The notes: generated by a model not told the origin, from the sequence alone. A DNA stretch of 64,000 bases from an uncultured Lachnospiraceae bacterium (GCA_947650155.1 CANSUS010000007.1:25637-89636); one strand, 5' to 3'; shown: positions 34,713-44,318, counted from the first letter of the stretch. Program-made: numbers and translations.

Positions 34713-35123
34713 TTCATTTTATATTTATTTTCACATAAAAATATTTATTTTAAACTAGCGTACTGACAAATTTATTTTTCAGTACACAATCACTACTTAA
34801 TATAAATCTAAATATTTGATTTTAAAACTTCTTTCATAATATTTAATTTATTTATTTTATTTTAAACTACAAATTTATATTATACAACCTTATTAAAAAT
34901 ATAATATGGAAAATAAAAGATTAATTACAATATTTAAAAAATAAAATGTAATTTTTAAAAACATTCATTTTATCTGGAAGAATTAGAAGCGTTATGAGAC
35001 GTTTCACTGAAAACAATGGAGAGAAAATAGTAAAACATAAATTTAAAAAAATATTACAGGTAAAGATATATCTCTACCTGTAATACTTTTCTACAAATAG
35101 CATTATTATATTATTCTTATAAA
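34713..35123. other. AT-rich intergenic stretch with a weak parS-like sequence
   Basis: About 410 bases without a gene, extremely AT-rich. Two things stand out: a CGTTTCACTGAAAACA sequence at 35000-35015 that matches 12 of 16 parS positions, and the terminator at 35052-35085. I see no tRNA, ribosome-site-led small ORF or repeat. Confidence 0.5.
35052..35085 (-). terminator. terminator of the GntR-ABC operon
   Basis: Minus strand: stem TATTACAGGTAgAGATA / TATCTtTACCTGTAATA with almost no loop mismatch, followed by TTTTTTT. It lies 38 bases after the permease stop. Confidence 0.8.
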
Positions 35124-35777
35124 CTAAAATTCTTTTTTATTCATGATAATCATACTGATTTTAATTGAAATAAATAACATAACAAAAGCAACTATATATA
35201 CCAATACAAAAAATGTACTCAAATTTAAAACCGGAAGATTATTAAAAATAGAAACTATATCAATATGAAATAATTCTGATATTTTTACTAATGCAATTAC
35301 GACAAGAAAAACAAGTCCAAATGTACATATAATAGCTACTCTTCCTTTGTCACCCCCAAACTTTAATTGAAATGGAAACATTACTGAAATCGTTATTAAC
35401 ACAACAGGAATTAAAGCCAAAGCCATTACAAAAATATCATACAAATTATTTGTTCCTTTTAAATACGCAATTACCATAACCAAAGTTGTAGCAAAAGCCC
35501 ATGAAATACTGTTAATAATTAAAGCAAAGCAATATTTTTCAATTACATATCCTGTCCTTGTAATCGGTAATGAAAACAAGAAAGCATTTCCATTATCAAA
35601 CTCATCATAACTAACTGAATTTAATGGAAATAAAGAAAAAACAAAAGTAAAAAAACTTAAAGAAGATGAAACATTACTGGAAAGCATCGCCATTCCAAAA
35701 AATATAATTAAAATATAGAATATAGAATTTCTCTGCAATTTTAACAATTTAAAATCTTTTACTAATAAACCTTTCAT
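35124..35777 (-). CDS. ABC-2 type transporter permease subunit
   Basis: 217 aa with six hydrophobic segments, beginning MKGLLVKDFKLLKLQ, which is typical of ABC-2 permeases that pair with a separate ATPase. The gene follows the ATPase by 38 bases and the GntR regulator further upstream. Small GntR-ATPase-permease units of this type (YtrA-like) often respond to cell-wall-active peptides or lantibiotics; the substrate here is unknown. Confidence 0.85.
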   Translation of the reverse strand: MKGLLVKDFKLLKLQRNSIFYILIIFFGMAMLSSNVSSSLSFFTFVFSLFPLNSVSYDEFDNGNAFLFSLPITRTGYVIEKYCFALIINSISWAFATTLVMVIAYLKGTNNLYDIFVMALALIPVVLITISVMFPFQLKFGGDKGRVAIICTFGLVFLVVIALVKISELFHIDIVSIFNNLPVLNLSTFFVLVYIVAFVMLFISIKISMIIMNKKEF

Positions 35778-35815
35778 ACCCTATTCCTTTCTCTTGATCC
35801 GACGGAAATCAAATT

Positions 35816-36664
35816 TTATTTATTTCCTTTTATCATCATTGTAATCAGCTCATCAATATTTCCTTTTTCGATTATAATATCCGGATTATTATCTATATAG
35901 TATTGCTTTTGATTCGTTAAACAACTATAACCATAACTTTCTTTTTTAAAACGGATAATATATTCTTTATCCAAACTTGCATATTGTTTTTCGTCTACTT
36001 TTAATAAAGCATATTCACTAAGCAATACATCTGTATCTTCATGAAGAATAATTTTTCCTTCATCTATCATATAAAAATCATCACATAATGTTTCAAGATC
36101 ACTGGAAATATGGGAACTAATAAGAATAGAATGTCTTTCATCTTTTTCCATATATTCTCTCAGCATTTCCAATAACTCATCTCTTGCCAAAACATCCAAC
36201 CCTGCTGTCGGTTCATCAAGTATTAATAAATCAGCATTATGAGAAATTGCAATTAATACTTTTAATTTTACCTTCATGCCGGTTGAAAAATCTTTAATTT
36301 TTTTGTCAATTGGCAGTTTGAATTTTCTGATCTGATCCATAAAAAATTCTTTATCAAAACATTTATAAAGATTACTCAAAACAGGTATAATATCTTTAAT
36401 AGTCAAATATCCGCTAAAACCTGAATCTGATAACACGATACCGATTTTTTCTTTATCTTCAACATTAAAATCTTTTAAATCCTTATCAAAAACACGAACC
36501 ATACCGCCATCAATAGAAATCAAACCTAAAATTGCTTTAAAAGTTGTACTCTTTCCAGCGCCATTTTGACCAATTAAACCTGTTACATAACCCGGTTTAA
36601 TTTCCATAGAACAATTCAAAGAGAAATTTTTATAATTCTTTTGTAAGTTTTCAATTTTTAACAT
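35816..36664 (-). CDS. ABC transporter ATP-binding protein
   Basis: 282 aa from the ATG at 36664, preceded by a GGAGG site; the ATG four codons earlier overlaps this site. The ATPase domain occupies about 1-205: Walker A GQNGAGKSTT, signature FSTGMKVKL (STGM in place of SGGQ), Walker B LLILDEPTAGLD and His in SSHISSD. The C-terminal 75 residues are an accessory domain. STGM signatures are usual for the BcrA/YtrB-like class that works with ABC-2 permeases. It is co-expressed with the downstream permease and upstream GntR regulator. Confidence 0.92.
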   Translation of the reverse strand: MLKIENLQKNYKNFSLNCSMEIKPGYVTGLIGQNGAGKSTTFKAILGLISIDGGMVRVFDKDLKDFNVEDKEKIGIVLSDSGFSGYLTIKDIIPVLSNLYKCFDKEFFMDQIRKFKLPIDKKIKDFSTGMKVKLKVLIAISHNADLLILDEPTAGLDVLARDELLEMLREYMEKDERHSILISSHISSDLETLCDDFYMIDEGKIILHEDTDVLLSEYALLKVDEKQYASLDKEYIIRFKKESYGYSCLTNQKQYYIDNNPDIIIEKGNIDELITMMIKGNK

Positions 36665-36726
36665 ATTTACCTCCATTTATCTATTTCGCTAACGCTTGAC
36701 TTTTTTAATATAAGATAAAGTACTTC

Positions 36727-37104
36727 TCACACATCTCCTTGCAAAATCAACTCAAATAAACTTCTAATATCTTCATCGCTTATTCCACATCTTCTGCCTT
36801 TTTGAATTGCATTTTCTAAATCAGATTCCAATTCTTTTTTCTGCTCTTCTAATAAAAGCTCACCATTAACTGCAGCTACATAAGTTCCTTTACCATGTAC
36901 TGTTATGGTAAAGCCTTCTTCTTCCAAATAATCATACGCCTTTTTTACAGTTAAAGCGCTGATCTTTAATTCCTTTGATAAGCTACGAACAGAAGGAAGA
37001 ATATCATTTTCTTTCAATTCTCCACTACGAATCAACTTTTTTATCTGATCTATAATCTGCTCATATATAGGAACCATTATAGAAGTATTTATTATTATTT
37101 TCAC
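36727..37104 (-). CDS. GntR-family regulator, YtrA-type
   Basis: 125 aa, the length of YtrA-subfamily regulators with a winged-helix domain (about 10-75, VRSLSKELKISALTVKKAYDYLEEEG and GTYVA) and only a short helical tail instead of a ligand domain. It heads the operon with the ATPase and permease and probably represses it by binding the nested AACAGT/ACTGTT palindromes that cover its promoter. Confidence 0.9.
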   Translation of the reverse strand: MKIIINTSIMVPIYEQIIDQIKKLIRSGELKENDILPSVRSLSKELKISALTVKKAYDYLEEEGFTITVHGKGTYVAAVNGELLLEEQKKELESDLENAIQKGRRCGISDEDIRSLFELILQGDV

Positions 37105-37181
37105 TTTTTATCTTTCTCCCATCTGTTTATTTCAATATTAATAAAAATATATTCTATTTTTAATCTCTATCATCCTTTTGT

Positions 37182-37234
37182 ATAAACAGTATATAACAGT
37201 TTATTACTGTTGTAAAGTGTTTTATACTGTTTAT
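37182..37234. promoter_or_regulatory. nested palindromic operator for the GntR regulator
   Basis: An outer 12-bp inverted repeat ATAAACAGTATA (37182-37193) / TATACTGTTTAT (37223-37234) encloses an inner AACAGT (37195-37200) / ACTGTT (37206-37211). The motif ACAGT therefore occurs four times, two in each orientation. The array covers the -35 and -10 of the gntR promoter. Confidence 0.6.
37188..37216 (-). promoter_or_regulatory. promoter of the GntR-ABC operon
   Basis: Minus strand: -35 TTTACA (37216-37211), 17-base spacer, -10 TATACT (37193-37188), about 80 bases before the gntR ATG and overlapped by the operator palindromes. Confidence 0.6.
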
Positions 37235-37311
37235 TATAAATTTATAGTAAGACAATTAATGACAATTATGATACAATTGTATGTAATCAGCTATGTAAAA
37301 GGAGAAAAATT

Positions 37312-37932
37312 ATGTTAGATAGTAAAGGTTTTGATTTATGGTCTGATGGCTATGACAAAAGTGTTAATTTAAGTGAAGAAGAAAATACATATCCCTTTGC
37401 AGGATATAAAGATATATTGGGAAAAATATATCAGACAGTAAGAAACAGCAGCGGAAAAACCATTTTAGATATTGGATTTGGAACCGGAATTTTATCAAAA
37501 AAATTTTATGATGACGGATATACTATTTATGGTATAGACTTTTCAGAAAAAATGATTGAAAAAGCAAAAGAAAAAATGCCTGCTGCAACATTAATAAAAC
37601 ATGATTTTATAAATGGGCTTCCAGCATCCTTCAAAAATAGAAAATTTGATTTTATTATTTGTACTTATGCAATTCATCACTTAGAAGATTCCCAAAAAAT
37701 AAAATTTATAAAAGAATTATTATCACAATTATCTGATAACAATGCAAAATTACTTATTGGCGACGTCGCATTTTCAACGATGGAAGAAATGAAAATTTGT
37801 GAAGAAAAAAGCGGGGACGAATGGGATGATGAAGAATTTTACCCTGTAGAAGAAACATTAAAAACAGCATTTCCTAATATAAAATTTGAAAAAATTTCAT
37901 TCTGTTCTGGAATATTTACAGTAACAAAATAA
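37312..37932 (+). CDS. class I SAM-dependent methyltransferase
   Basis: 206 aa. SAM-binding motif I is ILDIGFGTGILS (about residues 48-59), followed by acidic motif II YGIDFSEKMIEKA and later FDFIICTYAIHHLED. The fold is complete for a small-molecule methyltransferase of the UbiE-like class; the substrate is unknown. It is the only plus-strand gene between 11 and 49 kb, is divergent from the gntR operon, and ends at a shared terminator. A possible -10 TACAAT lies near 37270. The AAAGGAG site precedes the ATG. Confidence 0.88.
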   Translation: MLDSKGFDLWSDGYDKSVNLSEEENTYPFAGYKDILGKIYQTVRNSSGKTILDIGFGTGILSKKFYDDGYTIYGIDFSEKMIEKAKEKMPAATLIKHDFINGLPASFKNRKFDFIICTYAIHHLEDSQKIKFIKELLSQLSDNNAKLLIGDVAFSTMEEMKICEEKSGDEWDDEEFYPVEETLKTAFPNIKFEKISFCSGIFTVTK

Positions 37933-37984
37933 CACAAACACACAACATATTAAATGTTTCTATACAATCAATATGTCTACAGTC

Positions 37985-38011
37985 TGAAAGAATGCTTTTT
38001 GCATTCTTTCA
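37985..38011. terminator. bidirectional terminator
   Basis: Perfect 11-bp stem TGAAAGAATGC / GCATTCTTTCA around TTTTT, between the convergent methyltransferase and response-regulator genes. Short T-rich tails occur downstream on the plus side (CTTTATC), less clearly on the other. Confidence 0.7.
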
Positions 38012-38018
38012 CTTTATC

Positions 38019-38660
38019 TCAAATTTTTATAATATCATTTCTTATTGCAAACACAGCAGCCTGCGTCCGATCAGAAACCTGTATTTTTTTAAATATATTT
38101 GAAATATGATTTTTTACAGTTCGTTCGCTGATATTCAAAGAAACTGCTATTTCTCTGTTAAACATACCTTTTGCTACTTTAGCCAAAACTTCTATTTCAC
38201 GTTTTGTTAATTGTTCAACTTTATCTTTATCTTCATCTTTATTAATTAATCTTGCATTCAATGCCGGAATAAGACTTGGCTGGATATATTTTTCACCTTC
38301 CATAATAGAAAATATAGCCTTCTTCAATTCAGCCGATTCCGAATCTTTTAATATATAACCATTTAAACCTAATTCCAGAGCCTTAATTAAATACTCTACT
38401 TCATTATGTACTGTAAGCATCAGTACCTTTAAATCAGAACCGCTTTTTCGTATTTCTCTTAATACTTCAATGCCATTTTTTTTCGGCATATTAATATCCA
38501 ATAATAAAACATCCGGAGAACTATTTTCTAATAATTTCAAACATTCTTCCCCGTCACCAGTTTCCAAAATAACTTTCATATCGCCGTCAAATTCCAACAG
38601 CTGCTTAATTCCTTCTCTGATCATAATATGATCGTCTGCAATCATAAGATTTATACACAT
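38019..38660 (-). CDS. NarL/DegU-type response regulator
   Basis: 213 aa. The receiver domain (about 1-120) has the acidic pocket in MIADDH, the phosphorylated Asp in VLLLDINMPKKNG and Lys in YILKDSES. The C-terminal LuxR-type helix-turn-helix (about 145-210) reads LTKREIEVLAKVAKGMFNREI and ISERTVKNHISNIF. It lies 29 bases or less after its partner kinase and matches the DegU arrangement of Firmicutes. Targets cannot be inferred here. Confidence 0.92.
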   Translation of the reverse strand: MCINLMIADDHIMIREGIKQLLEFDGDMKVILETGDGEECLKLLENSSPDVLLLDINMPKKNGIEVLREIRKSGSDLKVLMLTVHNEVEYLIKALELGLNGYILKDSESAELKKAIFSIMEGEKYIQPSLIPALNARLINKDEDKDKVEQLTKREIEVLAKVAKGMFNREIAVSLNISERTVKNHISNIFKKIQVSDRTQAAVFAIRNDIIKI

Positions 38661-38689
38661 ATATCTATATTTCTCCGTTTCTGGTATAT

Positions 38690-39664
38690 CTACGAATTTT
38701 CTCTTAAATAATCCAAAGGTAATTTTATATTAATATTTGTCCCTTTATCTTTTTCAGATTGAAAGTCAATAGTACCATGCAAAATATTCACTCTTTCTTC
38801 CAATATCATCAAACCAAAATGATGATTTTCTTTTTCATTCTGCAATACTTTATCTACTTCAAATCCCTTTCCATCGTCAGATATTTCAATATGAAAAGTA
38901 GTTCCGTCATCTTTTATTTTGATATTTACAAGACTTCCATCCGAATGTTTTACTGCGTTATTCATACACTCCTGAACAATTCTGAATATTGCCATTAGAA
39001 CTGCTTTATTATTTAAATCCAAATCATCTACATCAAAAATAATATTAATTGAGGATTCATTTTTCATCTTATTTACCAGCTGTTCAACTGATTCTTTAAA
39101 ACCAAGATCATCAAACTGCATGGGTCGAAGATCAAAAATAGTACTTCTTATTTCATTTATAACCTCTCTTATATTTTTTGATATAGAAACCAATTCCAAT
39201 TTTGCCTGTATAGGATCTTTATCAATATATTTAGAAGCCAATTCCAATTCATGTATTGTGTGAGTCAGATTTTGAAGGGAAGAATCATGTAAATCTCTCG
39301 CAATCCTTCGTCTTTCTGTTTCCTGGATTTCCAATTCATACATATCATCTGGATTTACTAAAAGAATTTCAATCTTTTTTAACCGGTTTTCAATAATTTC
39401 TTTTTTTCTTAAATGATTTTTATATTCTTCTTCGTATAATAATTTTAATTTTCTATTTTCTTCTAAAGAATCTTTATATATAGTTTCCACATCTCTTGGT
39501 GAAAAAAATTTGAAATCAGAATCTTCAATACTGATAATACTGTCGATAAAAGAATTTACTTCAGAAATTTTATTTTTACACTCATCTATCTTTTCCTGTA
39601 TAGAATTTTTCTCTCTTAAAAAATCATCATATAATTTTTCTAATATTTTTTTCTTTTCTTCCAT
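38690..39664 (-). CDS. cytoplasmic sensor histidine kinase, DegS-like
   Basis: 324 aa from the ATG at 39664 with GGAAAG just upstream; a GTG eight codons earlier is possible. There is no membrane segment. A long coiled coil (about 1-110) replaces a classical sensor, as in DegS. The HisKA_3 dimerisation helix carries the phosphorylated His in ERRRIARDLHDSSLQNL, and the ATPase domain has N-box QECMNNAVKHS and G-box SDDGKGFEV. It should phosphorylate the adjacent regulator in response to a cytoplasmic signal. Confidence 0.92.
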   Translation of the reverse strand: MEEKKKILEKLYDDFLREKNSIQEKIDECKNKISEVNSFIDSIISIEDSDFKFFSPRDVETIYKDSLEENRKLKLLYEEEYKNHLRKKEIIENRLKKIEILLVNPDDMYELEIQETERRRIARDLHDSSLQNLTHTIHELELASKYIDKDPIQAKLELVSISKNIREVINEIRSTIFDLRPMQFDDLGFKESVEQLVNKMKNESSINIIFDVDDLDLNNKAVLMAIFRIVQECMNNAVKHSDGSLVNIKIKDDGTTFHIEISDDGKGFEVDKVLQNEKENHHFGLMILEERVNILHGTIDFQSEKDKGTNINIKLPLDYLRENS

Positions 39665-39805
39665 TTTTCTTTCCGTATATACAAACACTTACATTAAAGA
39701 GTTATTTCTATCATAAACTATATTTTTAAATAATAAAAGAAAATTTTTAAATATAGATTTTTCAACATTAATAATAGTAAATTACCTTTATCTTATCTAC
39801 CAAAA

Positions 39806-40360
39806 TCAATTCAATATTTTAAAAGTAGGAAAATAACTAAATTCTGCTTTACCAACAATGGAATCAAACGGAACAAATTTGTGAATCCAATACCTGGAAT
39901 CAAAAGAATTATTTCTATTGTCTCCCATTACAAAATAACAATCTTCCGGGACAGTATAAGGTCCAAAGTCTTCCTGAAACACGACAGAAGTAAAATCTTC
40001 TTCTAACGGTTCACCATTAATATATATAATTCCATCTTTTCCTTCTATTGTCTCATAAGGCAGAGCAATAATTCTTTTTAATAAATTCTTTTTTTCATTA
40101 TCCGGAAAATAAAAACTAATAATATCACCCCTCTTCGGAGGTTCACTTATATATGCAAGTCTGTTTATAATAATTCTGTCTCCCGTCATCACAGTAGTTT
40201 CCATAGAACCGGTTGGAACTTTTGCATTCACTGCAATATAATTATTTACTGCAAATGCAATAATCAGAGCAGTCAAAATTACACGGGAATAAAAAAATAT
40301 TTCTTTTAAAAATTTAGCAAAAAAATGATTATGAGATTTATTTGAATTATTATTTTTCAT
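39806..40360 (-). CDS. lepB: signal peptidase I
   Basis: 184 aa, the short Gram-positive form with one N-terminal transmembrane helix (about 20-42). The catalytic Ser lies in VPTGSMETTVMTGDRI and the general-base Lys in LLKRIIALP; the later boxes GDNRNNSFDSRYW and VGKAEFSYFP are present. It removes signal peptides outside the membrane. It is in the AT-rich block between a hydrolase and the kinase gene, apparently as its own unit. Confidence 0.95.
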   Translation of the reverse strand: MKNNNSNKSHNHFFAKFLKEIFFYSRVILTALIIAFAVNNYIAVNAKVPTGSMETTVMTGDRIIINRLAYISEPPKRGDIISFYFPDNEKKNLLKRIIALPYETIEGKDGIIYINGEPLEEDFTSVVFQEDFGPYTVPEDCYFVMGDNRNNSFDSRYWIHKFVPFDSIVGKAEFSYFPTFKILN

Positions 40361-40444
40361 TATAATCTTTTACTTCCATCCGCCTTATTTAATAATAACT
40401 TTATTACTTTCTTCCTACTTATTTTAATATTATTCCTTTTACTT

Positions 40445-41419
40445 CTATAAAAATGTAGAAATCTGCTCTAACACTCTTTCCGGTTTTTCTAAATGAGGCA
40501 GCTGTTTTGTATTTTTTATATAAACTGTTTCGATAGAATTATTATAATAAATATAATTTTCTACTATCGTTTCGCTCTCCTCCTTATTAGCGCCGGCCAG
40601 AATAAATATACTGTTATTGATCTCCTTTAAAGCATGAACAATATTTGCATTCATATAATTTGAAATATAACTTGCAAAACTATATTTATCAGAATAGCCT
40701 TTCCTATGAGAAGCTTCCAAATAACTTAATATATCCTCTTCCTTTATATCATTGCTATTCTCAAAATATTTATTCTCAAATATATTTTCAAAAGCTGCTT
40801 TTGAGGTAAAAAGATTAAAAACAAACGTACCAAAAACAGGGAGTTCGATAAAAAATTTTAAAAGTCTTGTCTGTTTAGACGGAATCTGATTACAATGATA
40901 TAAATTTTCAGGATTTATAAAAATTAAATTGCTGATTACTTCAGGATCATTATGTGCAACCATAACAGCAATGGAAGAAGAATCTCCTGAAGTTATTACA
41001 TTTGCTTTTTTACCAATTACGTTTTTTATAAAATCAGTAATAAGCTGCACATATAAAAAATTAGTATAAGTCATATTAGGTTTGTCTGATGCTCCATAAC
41101 CCAGTAAGTCTATTGTATATACTTCATTCGTTTCTGATAAAGTTTCTATTAATTTTTTAAACTCATAACTGGAACTGCCAACAGACAAATCATGAATAAG
41201 AAGAACCGGATTACCTTTTCCTGTTTTAGCATAACATATTTTACCAAATCTCCATTCATAATAAAAATTCTTTTCCGTGGAAAGAGAATTCTTTTCTGTA
41301 TACATGGCATATTTTATTTTATTAATAATATGTATCGTTGTTGTTGTAATTGCTGCCAAAGCTATGATCGTTTTTGATCTCCGGTTCATATTTTCCTCAT
41401 TTCTGTTCTCTTCAGCCAA
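40445..41419 (-). CDS. alpha/beta hydrolase with N-terminal membrane anchor
   Basis: 324 aa. A hydrophobic segment (about 15-35, IIALAAITTTTIHII) may anchor it. The fold begins with KGNPVLLIHDLSVGSSSYEF, an oxyanion-type LIHD motif, then YTIDLLGYGASDKP. The nucleophile elbow reads ITSGDSSSIAV, so the expected GxSxG is altered to GDSSS. The catalytic His is likely in KQLPHLEKPE near the C-terminus. Esterase, lipase or haloperoxidase-like activities are all possible. The protein precedes lepB by about 85 bases and follows rsmG-mnmG on the other side of a 160-base gap. Confidence 0.8.
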   Translation of the reverse strand: MAEENRNEENMNRRSKTIIALAAITTTTIHIINKIKYAMYTEKNSLSTEKNFYYEWRFGKICYAKTGKGNPVLLIHDLSVGSSSYEFKKLIETLSETNEVYTIDLLGYGASDKPNMTYTNFLYVQLITDFIKNVIGKKANVITSGDSSSIAVMVAHNDPEVISNLIFINPENLYHCNQIPSKQTRLLKFFIELPVFGTFVFNLFTSKAAFENIFENKYFENSNDIKEEDILSYLEASHRKGYSDKYSFASYISNYMNANIVHALKEINNSIFILAGANKEESETIVENYIYYNNSIETVYIKNTKQLPHLEKPERVLEQISTFL

Positions 41420-41578
41420 ATAAATATCTGCTAAAAGAAACTATAAATTTCATTATAAAATATTGATTTAAAAAATCTTTATAATACTTATCCACAATCT
41501 AACTCTATTATAATATACTTAACCTTTATATACAAATTTAGATTTTATAAACTTTTCGACATGAAATATACATCCATA

Positions 41579-42304
41579 TTATTTTATAGGTTCTTTAGAA
41601 GGAAGACCTGCCTTTCTCGGATATTTTTTCGGAGTATTTTTCTTTTTCTGTATGATAAATAAATTTCTGTAAATATCTGAATCCGGCAGGGTAAACTCCA
41701 CCTGTTTAAAAAATTCCCCTCCTAATATAGAAACTGCTCTCTTGGCAGCGTCTTTTTCTTCCATCACTTTTTCCGATTTATAAGAAATAAAGAAACCTCC
41801 TGTCTTTACAAATGGAAGACAATACTCAGAAAGAGTAGAAAGATTTGCCACAGCCCTTGATACACATAAATCAAAATTTTCTCTCAAATCAAGCGACTTT
41901 GCCGCATCTTCCGCTCTCCCATGAAATGCATCAATGTTCTTCAGTTTTAACGTATCTATGACTTCATTTAAAAATTTAACCCTTTTGTTCAGGGAATCCA
42001 GTAAAGCGATTTTCAAATCAGGAAATGCAATCTTTAACGGAATACCAGGAAATCCTGCACCTGTCCCTACGTCAATTACTGAAAGCTCTTTTGTCAAATC
42101 CACCGCTTTTATAAGAGAAATACTATCTATAAAATGTTTTGTCACTACCTCGTCAAATTCTGTAATAGCAGTTAAATTCATAAAAGAATTCCATTCTGAT
42201 AATAATTCATAATATGCAACAAACTGCTCTGTTTGTCTGTCTGATAAGGATACATTCAATTGCGTACATCCGCTTATAAATTTTTCTAAATTATATTTTT
42301 CCAT
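41579..42304 (-). CDS. rsmG: 16S rRNA (guanine-527-N7) methyltransferase
   Basis: 241 aa, usual length. The SAM-binding site is VIDVGTGAGFPGIPLKIAFP (about 68-87), with downstream LLDSLNKRVKFL and CVSRAVANLSTL. It methylates G527 of 16S rRNA; loss gives low-level streptomycin resistance in other species. It follows mnmG by 31 bases in the conserved mnmE-mnmG-rsmG order. The C-terminal Lys/Pro-rich tail extends beyond the fold. Confidence 0.95.
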   Translation of the reverse strand: MEKYNLEKFISGCTQLNVSLSDRQTEQFVAYYELLSEWNSFMNLTAITEFDEVVTKHFIDSISLIKAVDLTKELSVIDVGTGAGFPGIPLKIAFPDLKIALLDSLNKRVKFLNEVIDTLKLKNIDAFHGRAEDAAKSLDLRENFDLCVSRAVANLSTLSEYCLPFVKTGGFFISYKSEKVMEEKDAAKRAVSILGGEFFKQVEFTLPDSDIYRNLFIIQKKKNTPKKYPRKAGLPSKEPIK

Positions 42305-42335
42305 GAAATATTTTTATCCTTTTTCATATATCATA

Positions 42336-44279
42336 TTAATTTTTTTTAGAATCTATATCCAAAAGTGCTTTTCTTTCTTTAAAATGTTCCAAATAAACAA
42401 GCAAAACGGAAATATCTGCCGGAGAAACTCCTGAAATCCTTGATGCCTGCCCAACTGATACCGGTTTAAACTTGATTAATTTCTGTCTTGCTTCCAGTCG
42501 AAGACTGTCAATATCTCCATAATCAATATCTTCCGGTATTTTTCTTGTTTCCATTTTTTTGTATTGTTTCACCTGGCGCATTTGCCGCTCTATATAGCCT
42601 TCATATTTTATATTGATATTGACCTGCTCTATTACATCATAAGGAAGAGGTTTTCTTTTTTCATCAATTTCAGAAACCAGTTCATAATTTAATTCGGGAC
42701 GACATATTAATTCAGCAAGACTTGCTGCTGTTTTTAAAGAAGCGCTTCCCATTTTCTCCAGAAATTGTTGAATCTCTTTTGAAGCGCCGACCATCGTATT
42801 CTTAATACGATTTGTTTCTTCATCAATCATTTTTTCCTTATTACATACATAATCATATTGTCCTTTTGTAATAAGACCTACTTCATATCCCTTTTTTCTG
42901 AGACGCAGGTCTGCATTATCCTGTCTTAACAGTAAACGATATTCTGCTCTGGAAGTCATCATACGATAAGGTTCAAAATTTTCTTTCGTTACAAGATCAT
43001 CTATTAAAACTCCAATATATGCTTCTGAACGATCTAATATTAAGGGTTCCTTTCCAAAAATTGACTGAGCCGCATTAATTCCGGCAATCAAACCCTGTGC
43101 TGCAGCTTCTTCATATCCACTGCTTCCATTAAACTGACCACCGCTGAATAAACCTTTTATTTCTTTAAATTCCAGAGAAGGATATAACTGCATCGGATCA
43201 ATACAATCATATTCAATTGCATAAGCATTTCTGACAATTTTACAATGTTCCAGCCCCGGTACGGTGCGGTACATGGCAAGTTGTACATCCTCAGGAAGCG
43301 AAGAAGACATACCTCCCACATACATTTCATTTGTATGTAATCCTTCCGGTTCTATAAAAACCTGATGTCTTTCCTTATCTGCAAATTTTACTACTTTATC
43401 TTCAATAGAGGGACAATATCTTGGTCCCGTACCCTCTATGACACCTGCATAAATAGGAGAACGATCAAGATTATTTTTAATAATTTCATGAGTTTTTTCA
43501 TTTGTATAAGTCAGGTAACAGGAAACCTGATCTATCTGTACATCATCAGGATTTGTAGAAAAAGAAAAGGGGACTACTTTTTCATCTCCAAACTGCTCTT
43601 CCATTTTTGAAAAATCTATAGAACGTCTATCCATTCTGGCGGGCGTACCTGTTTTAAATCTTCTGATTTCAATTCCAAGATCTTTTAAAGAATCTGTCAG
43701 ATGATTCGCCGGCTGAAGACCATTCGGACCTGTATAAGTAATTGCTTCTCCGCAAAGACATCTTGCTTTTAAATAAGTACCGGTACAAAGAATAACCGAT
43801 TTACATTCATAAACAGCGCCGGTAAACGTTTTGATTCCTACAATTTTTTTCTTTGCAGTACATTTTTCATCTTCATTTAAATCTTCTGCTAAAAGTTCAC
43901 ATACTTCCGCCTGCTTTACAGTCAAATGATCCTGATTTTCCAAAACTTTTCTCATCTCTCTTGAATATTCCGATTTATCCGCCTGCGCCCTGAGAGAATG
44001 TACTGCAGGACCTTTTGAAATATTAAGCATTTTAGACTGAATAAAAGTCTTATCAATATTTTTTCCCATCTCTCCGCCAAGAGCATCTATTTCACGTACA
44101 AGATGTCCTTTAGAAGATCCTCCAATATTAGGATTACAGGGCATAAGTGCAATACTGTCTACACTGACTGTAAAAATAACCGTTTCCAATCCAAGCCTTG
44201 CACATGCAAGAGCTGCTTCACATCCGGCATGACCGGCTCCAACCACACACACATCTACTTGTTCTCTAATCTCAGGCAT
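42336..44279 (-). CDS. mnmG: tRNA uridine-34 carboxymethylaminomethyl-modifying enzyme MnmG
   Basis: 647 aa. The N-terminal FAD-binding Rossmann motif is [15 protein letters not shown], followed by family signatures [17 protein letters not shown] and the cysteine-containing CLCGEA. The C-terminal helical domain binds tRNA and MnmE. It works as a complex with MnmE, whose gene lies 39 bases upstream, to modify the wobble uridine. Confidence 0.96.
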   Translation of the reverse strand: MPEIREQVDVCVVGAGHAGCEAALACARLGLETVIFTVSVDSIALMPCNPNIGGSSKGHLVREIDALGGEMGKNIDKTFIQSKMLNISKGPAVHSLRAQADKSEYSREMRKVLENQDHLTVKQAEVCELLAEDLNEDEKCTAKKKIVGIKTFTGAVYECKSVILCTGTYLKARCLCGEAITYTGPNGLQPANHLTDSLKDLGIEIRRFKTGTPARMDRRSIDFSKMEEQFGDEKVVPFSFSTNPDDVQIDQVSCYLTYTNEKTHEIIKNNLDRSPIYAGVIEGTGPRYCPSIEDKVVKFADKERHQVFIEPEGLHTNEMYVGGMSSSLPEDVQLAMYRTVPGLEHCKIVRNAYAIEYDCIDPMQLYPSLEFKEIKGLFSGGQFNGSSGYEEAAAQGLIAGINAAQSIFGKEPLILDRSEAYIGVLIDDLVTKENFEPYRMMTSRAEYRLLLRQDNADLRLRKKGYEVGLITKGQYDYVCNKEKMIDEETNRIKNTMVGASKEIQQFLEKMGSASLKTAASLAELICRPELNYELVSEIDEKRKPLPYDVIEQVNINIKYEGYIERQMRQVKQYKKMETRKIPEDIDYGDIDSLRLEARQKLIKFKPVSVGQASRISGVSPADISVLLVYLEHFKERKALLDIDSKKN

Positions 44280-44318
44280 TGTAAATTCCTTTCACATTCA
44301 CTTTAAATCTTTTACAAC

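Noticed and set aside
34009..35015. CRISPR-like repeat array
   Set aside because: The recurring TGTTTCAC units are only 8-16 bases at uneven spacing and fit parS; no direct-repeat array with uniform spacers and no cas genes exist in the window.
34713..35123. Small gene or RNA in the AT-rich gap
   Set aside because: No start codon with a ribosome site leads to a reading frame of useful length, and no stable fold besides the operon terminator is visible.
34182..41419. Mobile element or genomic island with ends
   Set aside because: No transposase, integrase, inverted terminal repeats or target duplication found; it is reported only as an accessory block.
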